A DNA stretch of 64,000 bases, from contig CADAWC010000016.1 in the NCBI GenBank assembly GCA_902791475.1, positions 62,001 through 126,000 of the forward strand, in the 5' to 3' direction. Below, in pieces: positions 25,215-33,153 of this stretch. The position numbers were made by a program, and so were the translations under genes. Within the stretch, counting starts at the first letter, position 1, and every line of letters starts with the position of its first letter. Below the pieces are notes generated by a model. That model saw only the letters and a program-made list of their open reading frames with translations. It did not search any database and was not told where the DNA came from. Source of the DNA: Fibrobacter succinogenes. GTDB taxonomy: Bacteria > Fibrobacterota > Fibrobacteria > Fibrobacterales > Fibrobacteraceae.

Positions 25215-26234
25215 ATGCCACACTTTATATCGCCCATGATTCGCCGTAGGCCATCCGCCGAAGAATTGCATGCAGCTTCCGCAAATCAAGAGTCCGCGCC
25301 CTCCCCGATTGAACAAAACATCGATTTTTCGCAGATTGCGCAGTCCTCGACTGAACAAAATGAACAGCCCCAAATCCCGCCCGATGTCCGCGTGAGCGAG
25401 GGCGGTTTTAGGCAAATCCGTGACGAGAGTCTCGTGCTTTTATCGCAAGGCATTACGCACCGCATCGAGCGCTCCGAAGAGGGCCCGTTCCAGATTTTTG
25501 TGGAACCCGAAAAACGCCGCATGGCGCAAATTCAAATTCGCCTTTATCACCGCGAGAATCCGCCACGCGACGAGAACCCGCCGCTTCCGCTAAAGTTCTC
25601 GCTACAACCACTCTGGGTGCTAGCCATTCCTATTGCCTGCACTCTATTAGATTTTTCTGACATTTCCATCCAAATGCACAACGCAGGAATTGCGGATGCA
25701 TCAAAAATTTTGCGCGGAGAATGGTGGCGCACGATTACAGCAATGACGCTCCACGCCGACAGCCGCCATCTCGCATCAAACCTCATCTCGGGATTCTTGG
25801 CGCTGAGCCTTTTGCACTACCGCATCCCGCTTGCAAAGCTCGTGCCGTTCCTAGCGGTCGCAAGTGCTGTTGCCAACTTCTTCGTTGCGCTTACAGTGCA
25901 GACAAGCTTCCGTTCGCTCGGCTTTTCCGGCTTCGTTTTTGCAACCATCGGTTGCCTCGCCGTCATCGAGTTCCGTCTCATGCCGCGCGAAACGCACGGC
26001 ATGCTCCGTCGCTTTGCGCCGCTCTGCGGCGCGGCCTCGCTCGCCGTGTTCCTCGGTCTCGGCGAAAACGCCGACATTCTCGGGCACTTGTACGGATTCA
26101 TCGCGGGGCTCCTTTGCGGATTTATCCCCACAAAAAAAGCGCTCCGCTGGGGAACGCCATCAGCCGCAACCGACATCCTTGGAGTCCTCGCCTACTGCGC
26201 TTTGTTTGCCGTAGGCTGGACTTTAGCCATTTAG
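25215..26234 (+). CDS. Rhomboid-family intramembrane serine protease with long N-terminal domain
   Basis: I start at the ATG at 25215 because AGGAAGG lies 6-12 nt upstream; a longer frame from 25143 would run through the promoter. The 339-residue protein has about 125 hydrophilic residues and then six to seven membrane helices. Rhomboid marks are WRTITAMTLHADSRHLASN in the loop after helix 1 (HxxxxHLxxN), the nucleophile motif GFSG and the second catalytic histidine in ILGHLYGFIAG. Rhomboids cleave membrane proteins within the bilayer. The gene stands alone behind the sigma-54 promoter, so its expression is probably conditional. Confidence 0.85.
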   Translation: MPHFISPMIRRRPSAEELHAASANQESAPSPIEQNIDFSQIAQSSTEQNEQPQIPPDVRVSEGGFRQIRDESLVLLSQGITHRIERSEEGPFQIFVEPEKRRMAQIQIRLYHRENPPRDENPPLPLKFSLQPLWVLAIPIACTLLDFSDISIQMHNAGIADASKILRGEWWRTITAMTLHADSRHLASNLISGFLALSLLHYRIPLAKLVPFLAVASAVANFFVALTVQTSFRSLGFSGFVFATIGCLAVIEFRLMPRETHGMLRRFAPLCGAASLAVFLGLGENADILGHLYGFIAGLLCGFIPTKKALRWGTPSAATDILGVLAYCALFAVGWTLAI

Positions 26235-26258
26235 CAAGTCTCGCAAAGCCACTAAACA

Positions 26259-26549
26259 CTACAGCGTCGGACCTTCTTTCGCATTTTTTTCGTTTAGCTT
26301 TTTCAGTTCGATAAAGAACTTTTCGACAACCAGCTTCTGGATCCGCCTCTGTTCGTCTTCACTAAAATTATGGTTACGCGCCCTGAACTCGACTGCAAGT
26401 TCATCGCACTTAGCCTTGTCATATTCGTGCGTTTCGCACTTGATACCGCTATTAACCACATCGTTCACAAACTTTTCCGGGGAATCACCACATGCAGTGA
26501 AAGACAATGACAAAAAAGCCATTGCTAAAGCCCATAAAAATATTTTCAT
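26259..26549 (-). CDS. Small lipoprotein of unknown function
   Basis: The start at 26549 (MKIFLWALAM) is chosen for GGAGGG 7-12 nt upstream. A lipobox, LSFTAC, follows at about residue 21. The mature 75 residues are charged and helical (FSEDEQRRIQKLVVEKFFIEL), with a cysteine pair further up (KCETHEYDKAKC). The family is not recognised. It converges on the rhomboid gene. Confidence 0.65.
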   Translation of the reverse strand: MKIFLWALAMAFLSLSFTACGDSPEKFVNDVVNSGIKCETHEYDKAKCDELAVEFRARNHNFSEDEQRRIQKLVVEKFFIELKKLNEKNAKEGPTL

Positions 26550-26644
26550 GGCGCACCCTCCCATTTTAGGTTGTGTATAATATCAATATACTCTTTAAAA
26601 ACGCGCCCGGTTGTAAATTGATTTTTATGCTAAATATCCAATTA

Positions 26645-26682
26645 AAAAAAAGCCCGTCCCCCTAGTGCGGAGACGAGCCTTA
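26645..26682 (-). terminator. Intrinsic terminator of the TPR gene
   Basis: On the minus strand AAGGCTCGTCTCC pairs with GGGGACGGGCTT and is followed by a run of eight T residues, 21 bp past the stop at 26703. Confidence 0.75.
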
Positions 26683-26702
26683 AATTCTGGAATAATGAGC
26701 GA

Positions 26703-27389
26703 TTAGAGAGCAGCGAGGAACTTACGAGCCTTGTCTGCGAATGCGCGATTGTCACCATAGATATGGAGCAAGCGTTCTGCCGTAGCCTTAGCCTTGTCGC
26801 TTGCACCGAGCTGCTGGTACACGAGCGTGAGCTTCCACATAGCGTCAGCAACCATCGGGACCTCGTCAGCCGGTTCGTCCTTCTGATAGCGGTCTTCCTT
26901 GTCGCCAGTGCGCTTGCCGAATTCAGCAATGTACTTTTCGAGGAAGTTTGCAGCGGCAGAGAAGTCGCCCTTTTCCATCTTCACCGCGGCAAGACCGTGC
27001 ATGGCAGCCGAACGGACGAGAGCCACAGAACCAGCGTTATCAAGAGTCGTCTGGAAGAGGAGTGCAGCACCATCAAAGTCCTTCTTTTCGAACTTGATGT
27101 TACCGGCAAAGAGAGCAGCTTTTGCAAGAGCAAGGCCTTCGAGCTTGCCAGAAGCAATCTTGCTTTCGAATTCTACGAGAGCGCTATCCTTTTCGTTCGC
27201 ATAGAGGTAAGTAAGACCCATGCCAATGAGTTCGCTCTGTTCGGCAGCGGCAACCTTGCGAGCTTCCTTATACTGGACAATGCCAGCAATAATTGCGAAG
27301 AGGATGACAAACGCCACAGCAATCTTTGTACCGTGCTGGACAAAGAAGGCTTTAAGTTCAGAATTATTGTTATTAGATTCGTTAGCCAT
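26703..27389 (-). CDS. TPR-containing membrane-anchored protein (YfgM-like)
   Basis: The 228-residue protein has one N-terminal membrane helix (about 16-36, KIAVAFVILFAIIAGIVQY) and then TPR-type helical pairs (ALAKAALFAGNIKFEKKDFDGA; SAAMHGLAAVKMEKGDFSAA; ADAMWKLTLVYQQLGASDKA). This matches ancillary SecYEG factors such as YfgM, which sit in the inner membrane with the TPR part in the periplasm. That function is inferred from architecture. It is transcribed away from tRNA-Thr. Confidence 0.75.
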   Translation of the reverse strand: MANESNNNNSELKAFFVQHGTKIAVAFVILFAIIAGIVQYKEARKVAAAEQSELIGMGLTYLYANEKDSALVEFESKIASGKLEGLALAKAALFAGNIKFEKKDFDGAALLFQTTLDNAGSVALVRSAAMHGLAAVKMEKGDFSAAANFLEKYIAEFGKRTGDKEDRYQKDEPADEVPMVADAMWKLTLVYQQLGASDKAKATAERLLHIYGDNRAFADKARKFLAAL

Positions 27390-27461
27390 AGTTAAGCTTC
27401 CATGTTAAAAATTTTCTCGTAGACCAATCATAGAAAAAAAAATAAAGGTTGTCAGTAAATC

Positions 27462-27492
27462 TTGACAAGAAATAATCGTTTTACTATATTTG
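27462..27492 (+). promoter_or_regulatory. Promoter of tRNA-Thr
   Basis: TTGACA at 27462-27467 and TATATT at 27485-27490 are separated by exactly 17 bp. The -10 region continues as TATATTTG, which also fits the Bacteroidetes-type TAnnTTTG box. The tRNA begins 10 bp later. Confidence 0.75.
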
Positions 27493-27501
27493 TCCCCGTT
27501 C

Positions 27502-27574
27502 GCCGCTCTAGCTCAGCTGGTAGAGCAGCTGATTCGTAATCAGCAGGTCGGCAGTTCAAATCTGCTGGGCGGCT
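27502..27574 (+). tRNA. tRNA-Thr (anticodon CGT)
   Basis: A complete cloverleaf: acceptor GCCGCTC/GGGCGGC (one G-T pair), D-arm with AGCTCAGCTGGTAGAGC, anticodon arm GCTGA-TTCGTAA-TCAGC with CGT at 27535-27537, and T-arm with GTTCAAATC. The discriminator base is T and CCA is not encoded. CGT reads ACG threonine codons. Confidence 0.93.
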
Positions 27575-27580
27575 CGAAAG

Positions 27581-27610
27581 ACTCCTCGGACACAAGTCCG
27601 GGGAGTTTTT
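27581..27610 (+). terminator. Terminator of tRNA-Thr
   Basis: ACTCCTCGGAC pairs with GTCCGGGGAGT around ACAA, followed by TTTTTC, 6 bp past the tRNA. Confidence 0.85.
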
Positions 27611-27614
27611 CTTT

Positions 27615-27725
27615 AGGGTATCAGGTTACAGGTTTTTAGGTTTTAGGAAAAAGTATCACGAGCTACGCTCGTCCTTTTAAAAGCAGCGAAGCCACGATTA
27701 TTTACCTACCCCCTAAAACCTAAAA
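27615..27725. repeat. TAGG-armed palindromic element A, copy 3
   Basis: Left arm with CAGGTTTTTAGG units and right arm CCTACCCCCTAAAACCTAAAA pair imperfectly. The inner hairpins are ACGAGC/GCTCGT and GCAGCGAAGCCAC. The layout is the same as in copies 1 and 2 although the hairpin sequences differ. It follows the tRNA-Thr terminator. Confidence 0.7.
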
Positions 27726-27790
27726 GTAAGATTTTCAGCAAAAACGTACGACTTGCGAAACCCGCCCTAAATAACTAAATTTGGCACTCT

Positions 27791-29566
27791 ATGAATCCGA
27801 ATGGCGCAATTATTGTACAAAGTAACCTCGAAATCATGGTCGAGGTCGATAATCCAAACTACATTACAGCACGTGATGCAATCGCTCCTTTTACAGAGCT
27901 TGTCAAAAGCCCGGAGCACCTGCACACTTACAAGATTTCTCATTTGAGCTTGTGGAACGCAGCCGCAACAGGCCTGCGTGCTCCCGAAGTTCTCGAAAGA
28001 CTCGAAAGCCAGAGCCGCTACCCCATTCCGCCGACGGTCGTCACGGAAATCGAAGACTACATGGCTCGTTACGGCTTGCTTCGTCTCAAAAAAGAAGACG
28101 GACGCTTGACGATGGAATCTGATGATAAATTAATGTTCCTCGAAATTTGCAAGTTGAAGGACGTGGAACCGTTCATCATCGAATACATCGACGATACGCA
28201 CGTTGTTGTTGACCCCGAACGCCGCGGCCACCTAAAGATGGTCCTCACCAACGCAGGTTTCCCGGTCGAAGACTTGGCCGGTTACACTGTTGGCGACCCG
28301 CTCCCCATCAAACTCCGCGAAACAACCGTTTCCGGAAAGCCGTTTAACCTCCGCGATTACCAGAAGGATGCCGCACAGGTATTCTACGCCAGCGGTAGCG
28401 AAAAGGGCGGTTCCGGCGTGATTGTTCTCCCCTGCGGTTCCGGTAAGACCGTGATTGGCCTTGCCACCATGGCTTTGATACAAACTAAGACATTAATTTT
28501 AACACCGAACATCTCGTCATCCCGCCAGTGGATCCGCGAAATCTGCGACAAGACGAACCTTACACTCGACCAGGTCAAGGAATACTCCGGCGAAGTCAAA
28601 GAAATTGGTCCGGTGACAGTAGCCACTTACCAGATATTGACGCAGCGCAAGCGCGCCAAGAAGGGCGACGAAAACAAGGAAGGCAAGGAACCGGAAATGA
28701 CCGAAGAAGAAGTCAAGAAGGAACTTGCAAACTTTCCGCTTTTCAGCCAGGAAAAGTGGGGCCTCATGATTTATGACGAAGTCCACTTGCTCCCGGCTCC
28801 GGTGTTCCGCCTGAGTACCGAAATGCAGGCCACCCGCCGCTTGGGCCTTACGGCAACGCTCGTCCGTGAAGACCACAAGGAAACCGAAGTGTTCAGCTTG
28901 ATTGGACCGAAAAAGTTCGACATCCCGTGGCGCATCTTGGAAGCCCAAGGCTGGATTGCCACCGCCGACTGTAACGAAATCCGCATCCCGATGGATCCGG
29001 AACTCAAGATGAAGTATGCTCTCGCTCCGGTGCGCGACAAAATTACGCTCGCAAGCACGAACCCCGAAAAGACGGACATCGTCGAACGCTTGCTCAAGTA
29101 TTTCAGCAAGCCGGATGACCGCGTGCTTATCATCGGCCAGTACATCGACCAGCTCGAAGCGCTCTCCGAAGACCTCCAGATTCCGCTGATCACCGGCAAG
29201 ACGCCGAACAAGGAACGCGAAAAGCTCTATGGAGCCTTCCGTTCGGGCACGCAGAAGAACCTCATGGTCTCGAAGGTCGGTAACTTCGCTATCGACTTGC
29301 CGGACGCCAACGTGCTTATCCAGATTTCGGGTACGTTCGGAAGCCGCCAGGAAGAAGCCCAGCGCCTCGGCCGCGTGTTGCGCCCCAAGAGCGACGGCGG
29401 CGCCGCCCACTTCTACAGCATCGTGACGCAGGATTCCAAGGAACAGGAATTCGCCATGAACCGCCAGCTGTTCCTCACGGAACAGGGCTATGCCTATAAA
29501 ATCATCAAGCGTGGCGACTGGGATATTCTCATGAGGTCGCCCGAGGAACTCGCCGCAAGAGCGTAG
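27791..29566 (+). CDS. Bacterial XPB/Rad25-type DNA helicase
   Basis: A 591-residue SF2 helicase. Residues about 1-180 form the XPB-type N-terminal region (NPNGAIIVQSNLEIMVEV; LWNAAATGL). The motor has Q-motif-like FNLRDYQKDAA, Walker A CGSGKT near residue 213, DEVH near 326, GLTATLVREDHKE near 350 and motif VI QEEAQRLGRVLRPK near 520. This DEVH plus RxxR-type set is what bacterial XPB homologues show; these are 3'-5' helicases studied in actinobacteria and thought to aid DNA repair. Frameshift or truncation is not evident. No Shine-Dalgarno site is seen before ATG. Confidence 0.9.
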   Translation: MNPNGAIIVQSNLEIMVEVDNPNYITARDAIAPFTELVKSPEHLHTYKISHLSLWNAAATGLRAPEVLERLESQSRYPIPPTVVTEIEDYMARYGLLRLKKEDGRLTMESDDKLMFLEICKLKDVEPFIIEYIDDTHVVVDPERRGHLKMVLTNAGFPVEDLAGYTVGDPLPIKLRETTVSGKPFNLRDYQKDAAQVFYASGSEKGGSGVIVLPCGSGKTVIGLATMALIQTKTLILTPNISSSRQWIREICDKTNLTLDQVKEYSGEVKEIGPVTVATYQILTQRKRAKKGDENKEGKEPEMTEEEVKKELANFPLFSQEKWGLMIYDEVHLLPAPVFRLSTEMQATRRLGLTATLVREDHKETEVFSLIGPKKFDIPWRILEAQGWIATADCNEIRIPMDPELKMKYALAPVRDKITLASTNPEKTDIVERLLKYFSKPDDRVLIIGQYIDQLEALSEDLQIPLITGKTPNKEREKLYGAFRSGTQKNLMVSKVGNFAIDLPDANVLIQISGTFGSRQEEAQRLGRVLRPKSDGGAAHFYSIVTQDSKEQEFAMNRQLFLTEQGYAYKIIKRGDWDILMRSPEELAARA

Positions 29567-29585
29567 TCTTGTTTGAAGCTTCGGC

Positions 29586-29620
29586 GTCATTCTTCGTGGC
29601 GAAAGCCACGAAGAATCCAG
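29586..29620. repeat. GTCATTCT...AGAATCCAG-type REP, variant
   Basis: GTCATTCTTCGTGGC, a GAAA loop and GCCACGAAGAATCCAG form a 13-bp stem. The ends GTCATTC and GAATCCAG are those of a widely seen REP type, and related copies lie at 37338-37374 and 55236-55260. Confidence 0.65.
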
Positions 29621-29631
29621 TTAAGTCTAGC

Positions 29632-29666
29632 AAACGCAAAAAGCTCCGCCATCGCGGAGCTTTTTT
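29632..29666. terminator. Duplicated terminator, left copy
   Basis: AAAAAGCTCCGC/GCGGAGCTTTTTT hairpin with a CAT loop, A- and T-flanked, so it can act in both directions for the convergent XPB and DUF4143 genes. The 35-bp stretch from AAACGC to the T-run is identical to 31102-31136. Confidence 0.8.
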
Positions 29667-29675
29667 TCATTCTCT

Positions 29676-30968
29676 CTACACTTTCAGTGAATTTGGATCC
29701 ATCAAGAAGTCCAGCACGTTCATAATCAATATCCCGTTGTCATCATGGTAGGTAGGCACTAGATCCCTGGTCACGACAATTTTCTTGAACGAGTCGTGGA
29801 CAGTCCTGAACGGGCGAATTTCCTGCTTGCGCTTTTCTTCACTTGGCATAGAAAAGGCAGATTGTATATAGTATCTTTCGTGGCCCATATTACATACAAA
29901 ATCTATTTCCAAATTCTTTCGTTTTACTGAACCGGTTTCATCTTTTTGAGCAAGCTCTACCACACCCACATCTACGCAAAATCCGCGGTACAACAATTCG
30001 TTATACAAAACATTTTCCATAAGGTGCGTTTCTTCGAACTGCCTAAAGTTTATCCTGGAATTGCGCAGCCCCAGATCCGCGAAGTAGAATTTTTTCGGGG
30101 CGCCTATATAGCGCTTCCCCTTGATTTCGTAACGGGATACGGAATTAATCAAAAAGGCATCTTCCAGACATTCGATGTATTTCGATACAGTATTCCGCGT
30201 GATGTTCGATTTTTTTTCGCTGTGAAAAGTCTTTGCGATTTTCTCGGCACTAGACAGAGACCCAACCGACGACGACAACACGTCAATCAATTCGCCCAAA
30301 TCGCTTTCATTCTTAATTTTATTACGCTTCACGATATCGCGAATATAGACCTCGCTAAAGAGATTTGCGAGAATGCGTCTCTTTTTTTCGATATCCCGCT
30401 CCATCACCACAAGGGGAAGCCCCCCGTAAAGCATGTACTCGGTAAAACCCTTGTACTTGTCGCCCTCAAAGCGAGTCATAAATTCGCTAAACGAAAGTGG
30501 CAAAAGGTGAATCTGGTCACTGCGTCCGGCAAACTCCGTAATGATATCCTTTGACAAAAACTTCGCATTGCTTCCGGTGACAAACACCTCCATCTGCTGA
30601 TTTCTCAAATACGAATTGAGGACAGACTCGAACGCATCCAGCTCCTGTATTTCGTCCAGCAACAAAAAATATCTCTCCCCATCCTTTACCAGGGACTTCA
30701 GATAATCCATAAATTTGAGCGGATCAACTTTGCGCTTTTTCCGTTGCAGTTCGACAGGATTTTCACCCATTCGCTCCAAATCTTCGGCGGAATCAAAGGC
30801 AAACCTGACGATATGCGATTCATCGGTGACGTTGTATTTCAGGTAGTCGTAAAAAATCGTGTTCAGCAGAAAAGACTTGCCGGACCGGCGCACACCGGTA
30901 ACCACCTTGACAAGCCCGTTCCCAATAGAACCGACCAATTTTTGCAAGTACGCATCCCTTTTATACAT
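29676..30968 (-). CDS. AAA ATPase with DUF4143 C-terminal domain
   Basis: The 430-residue protein has an AAA_14-type ATPase (about 1-200) with Walker A GVRRSGKS near residue 26 and Walker B FLLLDEIQEL near 98, then a helical linker and a DUF4143 region with the usual FYFADLGLRNSR and EIDFVCN signatures; the latter resembles a PD-(D/E)XK strand pattern. These proteins are common in anaerobes and their function is unresolved. AAGGA lies 9 nt before ATG. The gene is flanked by identical terminators and preceded by two 34-bp direct repeats, as a self-contained cassette might be. Confidence 0.85.
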   Translation of the reverse strand: MYKRDAYLQKLVGSIGNGLVKVVTGVRRSGKSFLLNTIFYDYLKYNVTDESHIVRFAFDSAEDLERMGENPVELQRKKRKVDPLKFMDYLKSLVKDGERYFLLLDEIQELDAFESVLNSYLRNQQMEVFVTGSNAKFLSKDIITEFAGRSDQIHLLPLSFSEFMTRFEGDKYKGFTEYMLYGGLPLVVMERDIEKKRRILANLFSEVYIRDIVKRNKIKNESDLGELIDVLSSSVGSLSSAEKIAKTFHSEKKSNITRNTVSKYIECLEDAFLINSVSRYEIKGKRYIGAPKKFYFADLGLRNSRINFRQFEETHLMENVLYNELLYRGFCVDVGVVELAQKDETGSVKRKNLEIDFVCNMGHERYYIQSAFSMPSEEKRKQEIRPFRTVHDSFKKIVVTRDLVPTYHDDNGILIMNVLDFLMDPNSLKV

Positions 30969-30983
30969 TTCAAGTCCTTTTTA

Positions 30984-31090
30984 GAAACGTTTTTTGCATA
31001 TTTATACAATTTTCGTTCCTAAAATACATAAAAACACCCCAAAAATCAACATTCTGGAAACGAATTTTGCATATTTACACATTTTTCGTT
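30984..31090. repeat. Pair of 34-bp direct repeats upstream of the DUF4143 gene
   Basis: Copies at 30984-31017 and 31057-31090 agree at 30 of 34 positions. Both start GAAACG, contain TTTTGCATATTTA and end TTTTCGTT. Starts are 73 bp apart (about seven helical turns). They lie in the promoter region of the minus-strand gene starting at 30968 and may be operators. Confidence 0.65.
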
Positions 31091-31101
31091 TGCAGAACTA
31101 A

Positions 31102-31136
31102 AAACGCAAAAAGCTCCGCCATCGCGGAGCTTTTTT
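31102..31136. terminator. Duplicated terminator, right copy
   Basis: Same 35 bases as 29632-29666, in the same orientation: an 8-9-bp GC stem with A and T flanks. It lies upstream of the DUF4143 promoter and downstream of the gene fragment at 31187. Confidence 0.8.
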
Positions 31137-31186
31137 GTTTTGTTCCAAGCATTCCCCGTCAAGCGGGGAGTGCGAGGATAGCGAGG

Positions 31187-31438
31187 TTACTTCTTGTAGT
31201 AAGCACCTCGGGCATTCGACGAGCCATGGACCGGGCGACCCTTGAGGTCAAAGGTACGATCTGCGCCCACTTTTATGACCCTGGCCGCACGCGTGTTCAT
31301 GTGCCCGATAGCGGTGGTTTTCTCGATTTTAACTTCGACCTTTTTCGCTTCGAACGCATTCCAGTTGTCGCTTCCTTCGACCTTGTAATAGACGGTATAA
31401 TAAAAATATTGAAAGAGCCGCATTCCCTGCGGCTCCAT
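31187..31438 (-). pseudogene. Remnant of an exported protein C-terminus
   Basis: The frame has no believable start: its first codons coincide with the terminator of the Na/Pi gene. From about residue 10 on it reads like the end of a secreted protein, TVYYKVEGSDNWNAF, then VEVKIEKTTA, and closes with FDLKGRPVHGSSNARGAYYKK. That is the same tail type as in the SGNH esterase (VEKTTA ... FDAQGRALNARGSS...YIKR). I read it as the 3' stump of a deleted gene whose upstream part has been lost. Confidence 0.6.
31411..31435 (-). terminator. Terminator of the PhoBR-Na/Pi operon
   Basis: Minus strand GAGCCGCA/TGCGGCTC, a perfect 8-bp stem followed by TTTCAATATTTTT, 9 bp after the stop at 31444. Confidence 0.8.
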
Positions 31439-31443
31439 TCCAA

Positions 31444-33153
31444 TTACTTTCCGAGCAATCTGTGATTCACGTGCGCTTCGACGACGTTCACCACGTAGTC
31501 CCCCAGCTTTTCGCAGTCGTTCACCACATCCATGTAATGCACGCCAATCTGGTAGCTGTAGCGCTGCGCATTGATGTCTTCGATATTCAAGTCCTTGAGC
31601 ATCTTGCGGTAATCGTTGATTTCAAATTCAAGCGTCATCGTATTCGAAGCCTTCGTATGCGGCTTGTCCTCGATAACATCCACCATCTGCACTAGCGCCT
31701 GGTCGCAAAGTTTCATCATGTTTTCTATGCGGCTGTACTGTTCCTCGGTAAAATCTTCCTCAAGATGGAACTTGCGGTTGATGGCGCGAGCCATGTTGTA
31801 GCAAGCATCGCCGATACTTTCGATTTCAGAAATTTCCTTCTGCATGCACTGCAACATCGTCTTACTTTCGATACTCAAGCGACCGCCGCTGACCTTGTTC
31901 AAGTATTCACCAATTTCAATTTCAAATCTGTCGCTGATACCTTCGTACTTTTCGATGCGGGCGAACAGCTTTACAAAGTCCTCTTCATTTTTCATCTTGA
32001 GGAGGTCCGGCAAGAAGCGGAACATCTTGAGAGTGCGTTCTGCAAAGACGTTGATTTCCTTGCGAGCTTCAAAGAGCGAAAGTTCGGCCGTACTCATGAG
32101 GCCGCCGCTGATAAACTGGATGCGGAAATCTTCGCCGTCGTCTTTTTCCTTGATAATCTTGCAGATAAGCGTTTCCATCGGCTTGATGAACCAGATGAGG
32201 AGCAGCACGTTGCAAAGGTTGAACGCCGTATGGAATCCAGAAAGTGCGTATGTCACGCGAATACTTGCATGAGCAATTTCTTCTTGCGTCTGCGGCACAA
32301 ATGTCGGGTCAAATCCAACAAAATGGCAAACCATGTTCACGAACGGGTGGAACAAAATCAGCACCCACACCACGCCGAACACGTTAAAAAGCATGTGCGC
32401 CAAAGCCGCACGCCTAGCCTGCGTACTTGCCGAAAGAGCCGCCAAGTTCGAAGTGACCGTCGTACCGATGTTTTCGCCCATCACAAGCGCAATGCCCTGG
32501 TAAATCGGGAGCACGCCGCTAGAGCAGAGGATAAGCGTAATGGCCATGATGGCCGCCGAAGACTGCACGCACATCGTAAGGATGCCGCCCAAGAGCAAGA
32601 ACAAAAGCGTGCTCCAGATGCCGTAGCCACCCGTCGAGGCAAAGAAATCAATAATCGTCTGGTTGTGCGAAAGGTCCATCGCCACAGCGTTTTCACGGAG
32701 CGTCGTGAGCCCGAGGAACATAAACGAGAAGCCGAACACGAATTCGCCAAAGCTCTTGACACTGTTCTTGCGGACGTAAGTAAGCACAATGCCAAGCGCA
32801 AAGAACGGCCACACCACGTTACTCATGTTGAACTGGAATCCGAAGATGGACATGAGCCAAGCCGTTGCCGTCGTACCGATGTTAGCACCCATAATCACAG
32901 GAATGGCCTGCCTAAGAGTAAGCAAGCCAGCGTTCACAAAACTAACAGTCATGACGGTAGTCGCAGTCGAAGACTGCACAGCAGCAGTAACGGCAGTACC
33001 TGTAATAAGTCCGCCAAGCCTATGCTTGGTCATAGTACCAAGAACCGTACGGAGGTGTCCACCGGTGAGTTTCTGCAAGCCTTCACTCATCGTCTTCATG
33101 CCAAACATAAGGAGTGCAAGGCAACCAATCATTTTCAAAATAGCAAGTATCAT
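31444..33153 (-). CDS. Na/Pi cotransporter family protein with PhoU-like domain (copy 1)
   Basis: The 569-residue protein has two inverted Na/Pi cotransporter repeats with the paired QSS motifs VQSSTATTVMTV (near 60) and VQSSAAIMAITL (near 190), about eight membrane helices, then a PhoU-like helical domain (about 345-560; FEIEIGEYLNKV, ESIGDACYNMARAINRKF). It likely imports or balances phosphate with sodium. Its ATG overlaps the histidine kinase stop by 4 bp (ATGA), tying it to phosphate-type signalling. A close paralogue lies at 35386. Confidence 0.9.
   Translation of the reverse strand: MILAILKMIGCLALLMFGMKTMSEGLQKLTGGHLRTVLGTMTKHRLGGLITGTAVTAAVQSSTATTVMTVSFVNAGLLTLRQAIPVIMGANIGTTATAWLMSIFGFQFNMSNVVWPFFALGIVLTYVRKNSVKSFGEFVFGFSFMFLGLTTLRENAVAMDLSHNQTIIDFFASTGGYGIWSTLLFLLLGGILTMCVQSSAAIMAITLILCSSGVLPIYQGIALVMGENIGTTVTSNLAALSASTQARRAALAHMLFNVFGVVWVLILFHPFVNMVCHFVGFDPTFVPQTQEEIAHASIRVTYALSGFHTAFNLCNVLLLIWFIKPMETLICKIIKEKDDGEDFRIQFISGGLMSTAELSLFEARKEINVFAERTLKMFRFLPDLLKMKNEEDFVKLFARIEKYEGISDRFEIEIGEYLNKVSGGRLSIESKTMLQCMQKEISEIESIGDACYNMARAINRKFHLEEDFTEEQYSRIENMMKLCDQALVQMVDVIEDKPHTKASNTMTLEFEINDYRKMLKDLNIEDINAQRYSYQIGVHYMDVVNDCEKLGDYVVNVVEAHVNHRLLGK

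Noticed and set aside
27791-29566. Type III restriction or phage helicase instead of XPB
   Set aside because: The XPB-type N-terminal region and DEVH plus QEEAQRLGRVLRP motif VI fit XPB better, and no methyltransferase is nearby.
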